Assembly (NCBI GenBank): GCA_963705325.1 | Contig: OY970069.1 | Coordinates: 2,728,001 to 2,792,000, forward strand | Source: DATARH01 sp963705325 | GTDB taxonomy: Bacteria > Pseudomonadota > Alphaproteobacteria > ATCC43930 > CGMCC-115725 | Length of the DNA: 64,000 nucleotides | Direction of reading: 5' to 3' | Shown here: positions 36,479 through 45,241 of the stretch, piece after piece | Layout of the letters: every line of letters starts with the position of its first letter | Position numbering within the stretch: the stretch's first letter is position 1 | Position numbers and translations under genes: made by a program | The notes under the pieces: generated by a model | What the model saw: only the letters and a program-made list of their open reading frames with translations | Told to the model about the DNA's origin: nothing | Databases searched by the model: none

Positions 36479-37414
36479 CTAAACCTCCGTCACCGCCCCC
36501 GTTCGCTCGGTGATCAGCCCGTAATGCTCGACCCGGCGATGTTTCTCGAACGCGAAGACGGTGCGGCGCAAATAGTCGCCCAGCCCCAAGTCCAGATTGC
36601 AGACGATGACCTCGTCGTCCTCACTCATCGCCTGCGCGGCGATCTCGCCGGTCGGGGCGATGATCGCCGAGCCGCCGATCATGTGAAACCCGTCCTCGGC
36701 GCCGCATTTCGCCGCCGCCAGCACCCAGGCCGCATTCTGGTAGGCATTGGCCTGCATGCTCAGAAGATGGTGGAACATCCGCAGGTGAACCGGCTCGGGA
36801 TAATGGATATTTTGCGACGGCGTGTTGTAGCCGAGCGCGACGATCTCGACTCCCTGCAGCCCCATGACGCGGAAGGTTTCGGGCCAACGGCGGTCGTTGC
36901 AGATGCACATGCCGACGACCGCATCCATCGCTCGCCACACCTTGAAGCCTTCGTTGCCGACGTCGAAATAGCGCTTCTCCAGATGCTGGAACGGCGCATT
37001 CGGCAGATGCTCGGAATGGCCGGGCAGGTGGATTTTGCGGTAACGGCCGAGAATGCGGCCGTCGCGCTCGACCAGGATCGAGGTGTTGTAGCGGCGGGTC
37101 TGGCCTTCCTCTTCGGTCAGCTCGGCATAGCCGAGGTAGAAGCCGATGCCGAGCTCCCGGGCTAATTCGAACAGCGGTTGGGTGTCCGGCCCCGGCATCT
37201 GCGCCTCGAAGAAGCGGTCGATCTCCGCCTGATCGGTCATCCACCAGCGCGGGAAGAAGGTGGTGAGCGCGAGCTCGGGAAAGACGACGAACTTGGCGCC
37301 GCCGGCATGCGCCTCGCGCAACAGCGCGATCAGCCGCTTGACGACACTGGCGCGGCTGTCGGCCAGATGTATGGGCCCGAGCTGGGCAACGGCGGCGCGA
37401 AGGTGACGGGACAT
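36479..37414 (-). CDS. N-carbamoyl-D-amino acid hydrolase (D-carbamoylase)
   Basis: Carbon-nitrogen hydrolase of 311 residues that removes the carbamoyl group from N-carbamoyl-D-amino acids. The catalytic triad is Glu47 (VVFPELALT), Lys127 (GRYRKIHLPG) and Cys172 (MCICNDRRWPE). The numbering matches the Agrobacterium D-carbamoylases exactly to within one residue. The flanking segments HSEHLPNAPFQHLEKRYFDVG and YNTPSQN also agree. It is the last gene of a leftward set whose first gene is a D-hydantoinase, so together they turn hydantoins into D-amino acids. Nitrilase-family alternatives are less likely. Confidence 0.92.
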   Translation of the reverse strand: MSRHLRAAVAQLGPIHLADSRASVVKRLIALLREAHAGGAKFVVFPELALTTFFPRWWMTDQAEIDRFFEAQMPGPDTQPLFELARELGIGFYLGYAELTEEEGQTRRYNTSILVERDGRILGRYRKIHLPGHSEHLPNAPFQHLEKRYFDVGNEGFKVWRAMDAVVGMCICNDRRWPETFRVMGLQGVEIVALGYNTPSQNIHYPEPVHLRMFHHLLSMQANAYQNAAWVLAAAKCGAEDGFHMIGGSAIIAPTGEIAAQAMSEDDEVIVCNLDLGLGDYLRRTVFAFEKHRRVEHYGLITERTGAVTEV

Positions 37415-37451
37415 CGTTCCTTGTTATCCGAAAACGAGGCGCGAAAAACGG

Positions 37452-37925
37452 TTACGGCGCTTTGGTCTCGAAGTTGAGGTCCACTTCGAATTTGAGCCCA
37501 TGGGAGTCGTGCGGGCCGTTGGAGGTCAGATGACCGGAGATTTTGCCGTCGGCGATCTTGTAGTCAGCCATTTTCAGGACGCCGAACGTCTGGATCGAGC
37601 CGCCGGGGGCATCCAAATTCGAATGCACGATATCGCCACTATAGACCTGGCCGTCGGCGAATACCTTGACCACGAGCGCATCGCCCAACTTCCCAAATAA
37701 GGCGTCGAAATCCGGTTTAGCGTGGCCGGCTTGATCCTTGCTCGAGAAAACCAAGACAACGACCGGCTTTCCGGACTCTGTGCCGCTGTGCGCCGTCACC
37801 TGGGTGAGCGTGGCCGGCTTGTCGTTGCCTTTGAAGACGCCGGACACCTTGCTCTGGGCCGACGCGCCCGACGAGGCGGTGGCGGTCACAAGCAGAGTGA
37901 TGAAAAGAAACGGAAACACGCGCAT
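37452..37925 (-). CDS. hypothetical exported protein between hydantoinase and carbamoylase
   Basis: Not recognised. The 157-residue protein from ATG 37925 (GGGGG seven bases before it) has a signal peptide (MRVFPFLFITLLVTATASSGASAQ). The mature domain of about 130 residues is rich in beta-strand patterns (VSGVFKGNDKPATLTQV, KPVVVLVFSSKDQ, DGKISGHLTSNG) and has no Cys. It lies 37 bases before the D-carbamoylase gene and 92 bases after the hydantoinase gene, so it may be cotranscribed. A periplasmic ligand-binding role is a guess. Confidence 0.6.
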   Translation of the reverse strand: MRVFPFLFITLLVTATASSGASAQSKVSGVFKGNDKPATLTQVTAHSGTESGKPVVVLVFSSKDQAGHAKPDFDALFGKLGDALVVKVFADGQVYSGDIVHSNLDAPGGSIQTFGVLKMADYKIADGKISGHLTSNGPHDSHGLKFEVDLNFETKAP

Positions 37926-38017
37926 TTGATCCCCCCTTAACCACTGCACGCTCCTTGATACATCTGGGTCGATTTCAATTAGCACCGTCGACGTCTGTTA
38001 TGCGAGGCTCATGAGAT

Positions 38018-39478
38018 TTAGACGAGAAATGCCCCTCTCTCGACAACAAACGCGAGTTCCGGCGTCGTCCGGCCCAGTGGCCGCGCCATCTCTGATAGTG
38101 CGCAGGGCAGGAACTCTCCACTGCCGCGTTCGGCCTTGAGCTGGCCCTCTTCTATCACGACCCGCCCGCGCGACAGCACCGTCACCGGCCAGCCGGTGAT
38201 GTGCCTTCCCTCATAGGGCGTATAGCCCGTCTGGTCGTGCAGCATCGCCGCGGTCACGACGGTGTGCCGGTCAGGGTCCCAGATAGCGATATCGGCGTCG
38301 GCGCCGACCGCGATCGAGCCCTTCTTCGGATAGAGCCCGTAGAGCCGCGCGTGATTGGCCGCGGTCAGCGCGACAAAGCGGTTGAGGTCGATGCGGCCCT
38401 TGCGAACGCCTTCAGAAAACAGCAGCGGCACGCGCAGCTCGATGCCGGGGACGCCGTTGGCGGTGTCCTTGAAGGTGGTTTTGTCGCCTTTGAGCAGCTT
38501 GCCGGTCTCGTCGTAGCGATAGGGCGCGTGGTCGGACGAGAACACCTCGAACGTGCCATTGGCGAGGCCGCGCCACACCGCCTCCTGCGCGGCGTGGTCG
38601 CGCGGCGGCGGCGAGCAGCAGAACTTGGTGCCCTCCAAATCCATGCCGATGTCGTCGGCGGTGAGGAACAAATATTGCGGGCAGGTCTCACCGTAGAGCT
38701 TGAGCCCGCGAGTCTGCGCGTTGCGGATCACGTCGATCGCCTCGGCCGCCGAGACGTGGACGATGAGGATCGGCACGTCGAGCAGCTCTGAGAGCGCGAC
38801 GGCGCGGTTGGTCGCCTCGCCCTCGGCGATGCGGGCGTGGCTGACTGCATGGTAGCGCGGGTTGCCGAGCCCGCGCTCCAACAGCCGGTCGGTCAGAAAT
38901 TTGATCATGTCGTGGTTTTCGGCGTGAACCATTACCAGCGCGCCTTCGCGCCGCGCCAACGCCAGGATTTCCAGCATCTGCCGGTCGTCCAGCCGCATGG
39001 CGTCATAGGTCATGTAGACCTTGAACGAGGTGTAGCCGTCCTGAATCAGCGCCGGCAGCTCCTGTCCGAGCACTTGCTCGTTGGGGTCGGTGACGATCAG
39101 GTGAAACGCGTAGTCGATCACCGCCTTGGGCCGCGCCGCCTCGCGGTACTCCTCAACCACTTGGCGCAGCGACTGGCCGCGGTGCTGCGCGGCGAACGGG
39201 ATCACCGTGGTCGTGCCGCCGAACGCGGCGGCGACCGTGGCGCTGTAGAAATCATCGGCGCAGACGACGCCAAAGCCGGAGCGCTGCTCGATATGGCAGT
39301 GGCTGTCCACCGCCCCAGGCATGACGAGCCGGTTACGCGCATCAATCTCGCGCGCCGCCGGGCCGAGGCCGCGGCCGAGCACAACCACGGTGCCATCCTT
39401 GATGCCGATGTCGCAATGCTGGGTGTCGGCTGCCGTCACCACCGTGCCGTTTTTGATGACGAGGTCGTAATCGGCCAT
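38018..39478 (-). CDS. dihydropyrimidinase / D-hydantoinase
   Basis: Binuclear zinc amidohydrolase of 486 residues that opens dihydropyrimidine or 5-monosubstituted hydantoin rings. Metal ligands are visible: His60 and His62 (DSHCHI), carbamylated Lys152 (FKVYMTYD), His184 (VHAENHD), His240 (LIVHVSAAEA) and Asp315 (SSDHAPY). The chosen start at 39478 (MADYDLVIKNGTVV) gives family length. The D-carbamoylase about 600 bases downstream makes the hydantoinase reading stronger than pyrimidine catabolism. No hydantoin racemase or pyrimidine dehydrogenase is present. Confidence 0.91.
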   Translation of the reverse strand: MADYDLVIKNGTVVTAADTQHCDIGIKDGTVVVLGRGLGPAAREIDARNRLVMPGAVDSHCHIEQRSGFGVVCADDFYSATVAAAFGGTTTVIPFAAQHRGQSLRQVVEEYREAARPKAVIDYAFHLIVTDPNEQVLGQELPALIQDGYTSFKVYMTYDAMRLDDRQMLEILALARREGALVMVHAENHDMIKFLTDRLLERGLGNPRYHAVSHARIAEGEATNRAVALSELLDVPILIVHVSAAEAIDVIRNAQTRGLKLYGETCPQYLFLTADDIGMDLEGTKFCCSPPPRDHAAQEAVWRGLANGTFEVFSSDHAPYRYDETGKLLKGDKTTFKDTANGVPGIELRVPLLFSEGVRKGRIDLNRFVALTAANHARLYGLYPKKGSIAVGADADIAIWDPDRHTVVTAAMLHDQTGYTPYEGRHITGWPVTVLSRGRVVIEEGQLKAERGSGEFLPCALSEMARPLGRTTPELAFVVERGAFLV

Positions 39479-39591
39479 GGCTGCGTTTCCCGTATGGCTG
39501 CCGCCCGCAGACTTTAGCACGCGAGGGCGGCGTACCACCTAGGATGCTGCATCGCAGCAACATTGTCCGCACGTATCGTTCGCAGGTAGCC

Positions 39592-40440
39592 ATGAGTGTC
39601 CAGACCCGGCCGCAGCGTCTGTCGATCACCGCGATCAAGCGCCGCAAGGGCGGCGAAAAGCTGGTTTGCCTTACTGCCTATACCGCCCCAGTCGCGCGGC
39701 TGCTCGACGACGCGGTCGACCTGCTGCTGGTAGGCGACAGCCTGGCGATGGTGGTTTACGGCTTCGACAGCACCTTGCCGGTGACGCTCGACATGATGAT
39801 CGCTCACGGCGCGGCGGTGGTGCGCGCAACTCAGCACGCCGCGGTTGTGGTCGATCTGCCGTTCGGTTCCTATCAGGCGTCCCCCGCCGATGCATTCCGC
39901 GCCGCCGCGCGGGTGATGGCCGAGACCGGCTGCCTCGCGGTGAAGCTCGAAGGGGGCGAGGAGATGGCGGAGACGGTCGCCTTCCTCACCCGGCGCGGGA
40001 TTCCGGTGATGGGCCATGTTGGGCTGACGCCGCAGGCGGTCAATCAGCTCGGCGGCTATCGCTCGCGTGGCCACCAGGACGAGGAGCGCCGCAAGATCCT
40101 CGCGGATGGCGCCGCGATCGCCGATGCCGGCGCATTCTCGCTGGTGGTCGAAGGGGTCAACGAGGGGCTGGCCCGCGAGCTGACCGAGACCGTCGCGATC
40201 CCGACCATCGGCATCGGCGCCTCGCCGGCCTGCGACGGGCAGATTCTGGTCACCGACGACATGCTCGGCCTGTTCGCCGAATTCACGCCGAAATTCGTCA
40301 AGCGCTACGCGGCGCTCGGGCAGACGATCCGCGACGCCGCGCGCGACTATGCCGAAGACGTGCGCAGCGGCCGCTTCCCGGCGCCGGAACACACTTACAC
40401 GGCGCCGGGCAAGCGGACGGAGATCCCCGCTTCGACCTGA
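39592..40440 (+). CDS. panB: 3-methyl-2-oxobutanoate hydroxymethyltransferase (ketopantoate hydroxymethyltransferase)
   Basis: First step of pantothenate synthesis: 5,10-methylene-tetrahydrofolate plus 2-oxoisovalerate gives ketopantoate. TIM barrel of 282 residues with LLLVGDSLAMVVYGFDSTLPVT, DLPFGSYQ, VKLEGGEEMAETVAFL, IPVMGHVGLTPQAV and TIGIGASPACDGQILV. The start at 39592 (MSVQTRPQR) is preferred to 39544, which would lie closer to the divergent hydantoinase. No panC or panD is adjacent. Confidence 0.93.
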   Translation: MSVQTRPQRLSITAIKRRKGGEKLVCLTAYTAPVARLLDDAVDLLLVGDSLAMVVYGFDSTLPVTLDMMIAHGAAVVRATQHAAVVVDLPFGSYQASPADAFRAAARVMAETGCLAVKLEGGEEMAETVAFLTRRGIPVMGHVGLTPQAVNQLGGYRSRGHQDEERRKILADGAAIADAGAFSLVVEGVNEGLARELTETVAIPTIGIGASPACDGQILVTDDMLGLFAEFTPKFVKRYAALGQTIRDAARDYAEDVRSGRFPAPEHTYTAPGKRTEIPAST

Positions 40441-40452
40441 TTCCGCTCGCCG

Positions 40453-40710
40453 CTACATCCCGTGCGCGGCCGCAAATGCCTTGCCGGCCTGGAGCTCGCC
40501 CAGCGCCTGCTGGATCAGCCGCTCCGCCGCGACTTTGTGGCCGCCGAAGACGTCGCGCGCTTCGCCCCGGAGGACGCCGAGGGCGTTGTTGAGTATGCCT
40601 TCCGCCTGATTGATGGCAGGATAGCGGCCTTGCGCCAGCGTACCGGCGGCAAACGACATCAGCCCAACGGCGACAAACGCGGCGGCCAACTTCATTCTGT
40701 GTTGCGACAT
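40453..40710 (-). CDS. small hypothetical exported protein
   Basis: Not recognised. 85 residues. A signal peptide (MKLAAAFVAVGLMSFAAGTLAQ after the first five residues) is followed by an amphipathic helical mature part (AINQAEGILNNALGVLRGE, VAAERLIQQALGELQAG). AAGGGAC lies just before the ATG at 40710. It points toward the end of panB, 13 bases away. The helix-rich mature region with evenly spaced Leu/Ala could be a small periplasmic coiled protein. Confidence 0.6.
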   Translation of the reverse strand: MSQHRMKLAAAFVAVGLMSFAAGTLAQGRYPAINQAEGILNNALGVLRGEARDVFGGHKVAAERLIQQALGELQAGKAFAAAHGM

Positions 40711-40856
40711 TGAGGTCCCTTTTCCATTTCGGGTGATTATTCGCGATCGATGAACGGGCGGCTCACCGATTTCTTCCCAATGTGCTGAGTGCGGCGCTTC
40801 GACAGCGACCCGCTGACGCGCTACTCTAAGCGCGAACTAAAGCGCGGAGAAACGTC

Positions 40857-42569
40857 ATGATGGTGAACGCGCATCGGCCGACCATCGCGGTGACCCGTCA
40901 CGCCATTGCCGCCGGGCATTATCTGGCGGCGACTGCCGGGTTCGACATCCTCCAGGCCGGCGGCAACGCGGTCGATGCTGGGGTCGCCGCCGGAATCGCC
41001 CTCGGCGTGCTGCAGAGCGATCTGGTCAATTGCGCCGGGGTCGCGCCGATCATGATCTACCTCGCCGAGCAGCGCGAGGTGGTGACCATCGCTGGCCTTG
41101 GCACCTGGCCCAAGGCGCTCGACCCGAATCTCTTCATGCGCGAGCACGGCGGCAAGATTCCGGTCGGCGTGCTGCGCACCGTCGTCCCGGCGGCTCCCGA
41201 CGCCTGGATCACCGCGCTCCGGCGTTACGGCACGATGAGCTTCGGCGACGTCGCGGCGGCGGCGGCCCGGCTGGCGCGCGACGGCTTCCCGATGTACCCG
41301 CTGATGGCGGCAAGCCTCGAAAAGCATGCCGAGCGCCATGGGCAATGGCCGTCGAGCGCGGCGGTCTACCTGCCGGACGGCCGTCCGCCCAAGACCGGCG
41401 AGGTGTTCTACCAGAAGGACCTCGCCGCCTCGCTGCAATACATGATCGACGAGGAGAAATCGGCCGCCGGGCGCGGCCGCGAGGCCGGGCTCGACGCCGC
41501 TCACAACGCGTTCTATCGCGGTGACATCGCCCGGAAATTCGTCGCGTTCAACCGCGAGCAGGGTGGGCTGCTTTCAGCCGACGACCTCGCGAACTATCAT
41601 TCCCCGGTCGGGCCCGCCGAGCGCCGCCGCTTTGGCGACCTCGAGGTCTTCACCTGCGGCGCCTGGTGCCAAGGGCCGACACTGCTGCAGACCTTGGCCC
41701 TGCTCGAAGGCACCGACATCAAGGGGATGGGCCACAACAGCGCCGATTACGTCCACCGGCTGACCGAGGCATTGAAACTCGCCTTTGCCGACCGCGAGGC
41801 CTATTACACCGACCCGGCGACAGGCAGCGTGCCGCTACCGACCCTCATCTCCGAGGAATATGCGGCCGAGCGGCGCAAGCTGATCGATCCGAAGAAGGCC
41901 TGGCCGGAAATGCCGCCGCCGGGCGACCTCGGCGCCTCGGGGCAGGTGCTGGCGCCGAGCAAGCCCAACCCGTTCCCCGAACCCGATACCTCCTATGTCT
42001 GCGCCGCCGACCGTTGGGGCAATCTGTTCTCGGCGACGCCGAGCGACGGCTCCTACGGCTCGCCGATCGTGCCCGGTACCGGCCTTATCCCGTCGAACCG
42101 CGGCTCGCAGTCGCGCCCCGACCCGAAGCACCCGGCCGGCGTCGCACCCGGGAAGCGGCCGCGCCTCACGCCGAACCCGGCGCTGGCGATCCGCGGCAAC
42201 GGCGCGCAATTCTTGCCGTTCGGCACCCCCGGCGGCGACGTGCAGACCCAGGCGATGCTCCAGGTGCTGCTCAACATCTTCGTGCACGGCTACGACGTGC
42301 AGACAGCGATCGAGCAGCCGCGTTTCGCCAGCTACTCCTATCCCTCGTCCTTCGCGCCGTACGACTACTACCCCGGCCGGCTCAACCTCGAAGGCCGGTT
42401 TCCGGAAGCGGTGGCGAGCGACCTCGCGCGGCGCGGCCACAAGATCGAGCACTGGGGCGATTTCGAATGGCTCGCCGGCGCGGTCTGCGCGATTCTCGTC
42501 GACAAGGAGCGCGGCACGCTCGAAGCCGGCGCTGACCCGCGCCGCGCCGCCTACGCGCTCGGGTGGTAG
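40857..42569 (+). CDS. gamma-glutamyltransferase family enzyme
   Basis: N-terminal-nucleophile hydrolase precursor of 570 residues. The large-subunit segment has AATAGFDILQAGGNAVDAGVAAGIALGV, in two stretches matching GGT. The autocleavage/nucleophile Thr lies in PDTSYVCAADRWGNLFSATPSD near residue 375, then GSPIVPGTGLIPSNRGSQ and FGTPGGDVQTQAMLQVLLN. The DTSY context differs from TTHYS of E. coli GGT, so the acyl donor may not be glutathione. There is no obvious signal peptide, which suggests a cytoplasmic enzyme or a different substrate. GGAG seven bases before ATG 40857. The gene ends five bases before the convergent cupin gene. Confidence 0.86.
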   Translation: MMVNAHRPTIAVTRHAIAAGHYLAATAGFDILQAGGNAVDAGVAAGIALGVLQSDLVNCAGVAPIMIYLAEQREVVTIAGLGTWPKALDPNLFMREHGGKIPVGVLRTVVPAAPDAWITALRRYGTMSFGDVAAAAARLARDGFPMYPLMAASLEKHAERHGQWPSSAAVYLPDGRPPKTGEVFYQKDLAASLQYMIDEEKSAAGRGREAGLDAAHNAFYRGDIARKFVAFNREQGGLLSADDLANYHSPVGPAERRRFGDLEVFTCGAWCQGPTLLQTLALLEGTDIKGMGHNSADYVHRLTEALKLAFADREAYYTDPATGSVPLPTLISEEYAAERRKLIDPKKAWPEMPPPGDLGASGQVLAPSKPNPFPEPDTSYVCAADRWGNLFSATPSDGSYGSPIVPGTGLIPSNRGSQSRPDPKHPAGVAPGKRPRLTPNPALAIRGNGAQFLPFGTPGGDVQTQAMLQVLLNIFVHGYDVQTAIEQPRFASYSYPSSFAPYDYYPGRLNLEGRFPEAVASDLARRGHKIEHWGDFEWLAGAVCAILVDKERGTLEAGADPRRAAYALGW

Positions 42570-42573
42570 CTGC

Positions 42574-43059
42574 TCAGCGGCGGTCGACGGGAGCGTAGGG
42601 CGTACCGTCAGTGTGGGTGTAGCCGCCCGCCCTCGCTCCTGACGCCACCCGCGCGACAAGGTCGATGCCTGGGTAGTACGCCGCTTCGCCGGGGACACGG
42701 GTGCCGATCTCAAGAACCGTCACATCGGCGCCCGATCGGTTCTGCAAATGATGGCCGTCCGGATCGCCGGCCTTGAAGCCGGCGCAATCGCCGACGCGCA
42801 AAATCTCCTTGCCGGCGTTGGTCGTCAGCACCACCTCGCCCGCCAACACGTAGATGAACTCGTCGCCGCCGGTATGCCAGTGGCGCTGGCTTGACCACGC
42901 GCCGGGAGCGAGGCGCAGCAGGTTCACGCCGTATTGGGTGAGTCCGGCGGCGTCGCCGAGGCGGGTACGGTACCGCGCCCGGCAGGGCTCGTCGTAGGGC
43001 GGGGGATAGGTAGTGCCGGTGAGAACCGGCAGCGAGGCGACATCGATGCGCTTGGCCAT
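42574..43059 (-). CDS. cupin domain protein
   Basis: Small beta-barrel protein of 161 residues. The two cupin motifs are visible: HWHTGGDEFIYVLAGEVVL (metal-binding His, His, Glu) and DCAGFKAGDPDGHHLQNRS with the fourth His. The C-terminus (EAAYYPGIDLVARV...YTHTDGTPYAPVDRR) is typical for the cupin family called when genes for organic-acid metabolism are near. The reaction is unknown. It is divergent from the HTH-citrate synthase gene with a palindromic intergenic region, so both may be regulated from there. Confidence 0.83.
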   Translation of the reverse strand: MAKRIDVASLPVLTGTTYPPPYDEPCRARYRTRLGDAAGLTQYGVNLLRLAPGAWSSQRHWHTGGDEFIYVLAGEVVLTTNAGKEILRVGDCAGFKAGDPDGHHLQNRSGADVTVLEIGTRVPGEAAYYPGIDLVARVASGARAGGYTHTDGTPYAPVDRR

Positions 43060-43116
43060 TTCCGTCTCCTAAATTGACGGACAGAGACTTGTGCCGATCG
43101 CGCGTTTCGGTCAATC

Positions 43117-43133
43117 TTGATTTAAAAAATCAA
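43117..43133. promoter_or_regulatory. candidate operator: AT-rich dyad between cupin and HTH-citrate synthase genes
   Basis: TTGATTT and AAATCAA are exact seven-base arms around AAA in an otherwise GC-rich 87-base divergent gap. TATAAC (43134-43139) follows at once and would start transcription at or next to the ATG at 43147, so the mRNA may be leaderless. A dyad at this place suits binding by the MerR-like head of the adjacent protein, which is inference. Confidence 0.4.
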
Positions 43134-43146
43134 TATAACATCAAGT

Positions 43147-44346
43147 ATGGAGAATGCGGTGTCGGACCTGCTGCTACCCGCGCGCGAAGCCGCCGACCGG
43201 CTCGGGGTCAAGATCGACACGCTCTATGCCTATGTCAGCCGCGGACTGCTGCGCTCGAAGGAGGTCTCGGGCAGCCGCGAGCGTCATTACGACGCCGACC
43301 AGATCGAGCAGTTCCGTGCCGGCCGCGGCGCCACCCGGGCGCGGCCACCGGCCGAAGATTTGATCCCGGTGATCGGCTCCGCGATCTGCCTGATCGAGAA
43401 CCATCGTCTCTATTATCGCGGCAAGGACGCGATCGCGCTCGCGGAGACCGCGACCCTGGAAGACGCCGCGGCGCTGTTGTGGGAAGAAGATGCGCCTCGC
43501 CCAGCCACGTTTTCGGCGCAGGTTCTTCCCTCTTTCCATCGGCGAGACGGTTGGAATGAGGGGCTCGATCTCATCGGGCGTTGCCAGATCCGCCTTGCCG
43601 AACTCGCCGCAGCCGATCACGCCGCGCTCGACCTGTCGCGCGCCGGCGTGGCGCGCACCGGGCGCGCGATCCTCGCCGAACTTGCGGCCTGCGTCGCGAG
43701 AGTAGCGCCCGCGCCGCAACCCATTCACACGCAGCTGGCCGCCGCCTGGAAGCTGGATGCCGGAGGCGCAGACCTGGTGCGGCGTTGCCTGGTCCTGCTC
43801 GCAGACCATGAACTCAACGCCTCGACCTTCGTCGCGCGCTGCATTGCTTCGACCGGCGCGACGCCGTACGCGGTGGTTTCGGGCGCACTCGCGGCGCTGT
43901 CGGGCCGACGCCACGGCGGCGCCTCGGCGCGCGCCGAGGCGCTGTTCCGCGAGCTCGGCGATGATCCGGATCCGATGGCGGCGATGGCGGCGCGCCTGGC
44001 GCGCGGCGACGATTTGCCGGGGCTCGGCCAGCCGCTTTATCCTGAGGGCGATCCGCGCGCGCCGGCAATCGTCGAGGCGATCGCCAAGGCGCGGCCGGAA
44101 ACCGGGAAGCGTATCATCGCCGCCGCGGCCGCGGCGACGCAGCTCACCAGTCTACATCCTAATGTGGATTTCGCGCTCGGCGCGACCGCGACTGCACTGG
44201 GCCTGCCACAGGGCGCCGCGCTCGGTCTATTCCTGGTTGCCCGCTCGGTCGGTTGGCTCGCGCACGCCATCGAGCAGTACGAATGTGGCGTGCTTATTCG
44301 TCCGCGTGCCCGGTATACCGGCAAGCGCTCGCCGGTCGGCGGTTAG
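43147..44346 (+). CDS. citrate synthase family protein with N-terminal helix-turn-helix domain
   Basis: Fusion protein of 399 residues. Residues 7-60 form a MerR/excisionase-like HTH (LLPAREAADRLGVKIDTLYAYVSRGLL, given in two parts, then RHYDADQIEQF). The rest is a citrate synthase fold with ADHELNAST (His221), SGRRHGGAS (His256, equals pig His274) and HPNVDFALGA (Asp341, equals pig Asp375). The third catalytic residue, His320 of pig enzyme, falls in GLGQPLYPEGDPRAP and is Gln295. Catalysis may be altered or lost. ATG 43147 has no ribosome site, whereas GTG 43159 has GGAG six bases before it. Its stop overlaps that of the convergent istB. Confidence 0.85.
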   Translation: MENAVSDLLLPAREAADRLGVKIDTLYAYVSRGLLRSKEVSGSRERHYDADQIEQFRAGRGATRARPPAEDLIPVIGSAICLIENHRLYYRGKDAIALAETATLEDAAALLWEEDAPRPATFSAQVLPSFHRRDGWNEGLDLIGRCQIRLAELAAADHAALDLSRAGVARTGRAILAELAACVARVAPAPQPIHTQLAAAWKLDAGGADLVRRCLVLLADHELNASTFVARCIASTGATPYAVVSGALAALSGRRHGGASARAEALFRELGDDPDPMAAMAARLARGDDLPGLGQPLYPEGDPRAPAIVEAIAKARPETGKRIIAAAAAATQLTSLHPNVDFALGATATALGLPQGAALGLFLVARSVGWLAHAIEQYECGVLIRPRARYTGKRSPVGG

Positions 44347-45206
44347 CGCAGGCTCTCGCCCTTGAGCTGGAGGTGGCGGGCATAGGGGATGAAGCGATCG
44401 AGCATCACGTCGGCGAGCGTTGGCACGCCGATCAAGTCGCCCCAATCCTCGACCGGGATCTGGCTGACGATCAGCGTGCTTTTGCGGCCGCAGCGTTCCT
44501 CCACGATGTCCATCATGTCGTGGCGCTGTGCAGCGTCGAGTGGCTCAAGCCCCCAATCGTCGAGGATCAGCAGATCGACGCTGCCGACAGCCCGCATGAG
44601 GCGCGGGTAGCGGCTGCTGCCGCGCGCGAGCGCGAGATCGGCGAACAGCCGGCTGACGCGCTGATAGAGCACCGAGCGATCGTCGCGGCAGGCTTTCTGG
44701 CCAAGTGCGCAAGCGAGCCAGCTTTTGCCGACCCCGGTGGGGCCTTCGATGATCAGGTTCGTCCCGTTGGCGATCCAGCGGCCATCGGCCAGACTTTGAA
44801 ATTGCGTCCGGTCGAGGCCGCGCGAGGCGCAATAATCGACATTCTCCACCGAAGCGGGATAGCGCAGCCGCGCCGCGCGCAGTCGAGTCCGTAGGCGGCG
44901 CTGGTCGCGTTCCCTCGCCTCGCCGTCGAGCAAATGCATCAGCCAGTCGGCGTGGCGCAATCCGTCGTGGTCGTCGCCCTCCAGGCGGGAAAAGGCGTCG
45001 GCCATCCCGGAGAGCCCCAAATCTTGCAGCCGGCTGAGAACATCGCTGGGCTGCACGCCGACCGACATCCGCGGGACACGAAGCCGAGAGGTCTCCGCCG
45101 ACCGCGGCACCGCCGCAAGCCGTGCCGCGAGTAGGGACGGCGGTATGCGGAACCGCTCCGGCTGGGCCGCCACCATGGCGCGCAGATCGGAAGTTGGCCT
45201 GCTCAT
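44343..45206 (-). CDS. istB: IstB-like ATP-binding protein of IS21 type, orphan
   Basis: AAA ATPase that in IS21 elements helps the IstA transposase. The protein has LSRLQDLGLSGMADAFSRLE, Walker A IIEGPTGVGKSWLACALG, Walker B VDLLILDDWGLEPL, sensor STLIVSQIPVEDW and the IstB ending RHLQLKGESLR. ATG 45206 has AAAGG 11 bases upstream; an internal ATG at 45068 would give a more typical 241 residues, since the first 46 residues (Arg- and Ala-rich) are not family-like. No istA is next to it. It follows the ParA gene by 35 bases on the same strand, so it looks like a relic or a piece adopted by another element. Confidence 0.85.
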   Translation of the reverse strand: MSRPTSDLRAMVAAQPERFRIPPSLLAARLAAVPRSAETSRLRVPRMSVGVQPSDVLSRLQDLGLSGMADAFSRLEGDDHDGLRHADWLMHLLDGEARERDQRRLRTRLRAARLRYPASVENVDYCASRGLDRTQFQSLADGRWIANGTNLIIEGPTGVGKSWLACALGQKACRDDRSVLYQRVSRLFADLALARGSSRYPRLMRAVGSVDLLILDDWGLEPLDAAQRHDMMDIVEERCGRKSTLIVSQIPVEDWGDLIGVPTLADVMLDRFIPYARHLQLKGESLR

Positions 45207-45241
45207 GCGCTATCAGCCTTTCTGCCAAACCGTGGGGGAAT

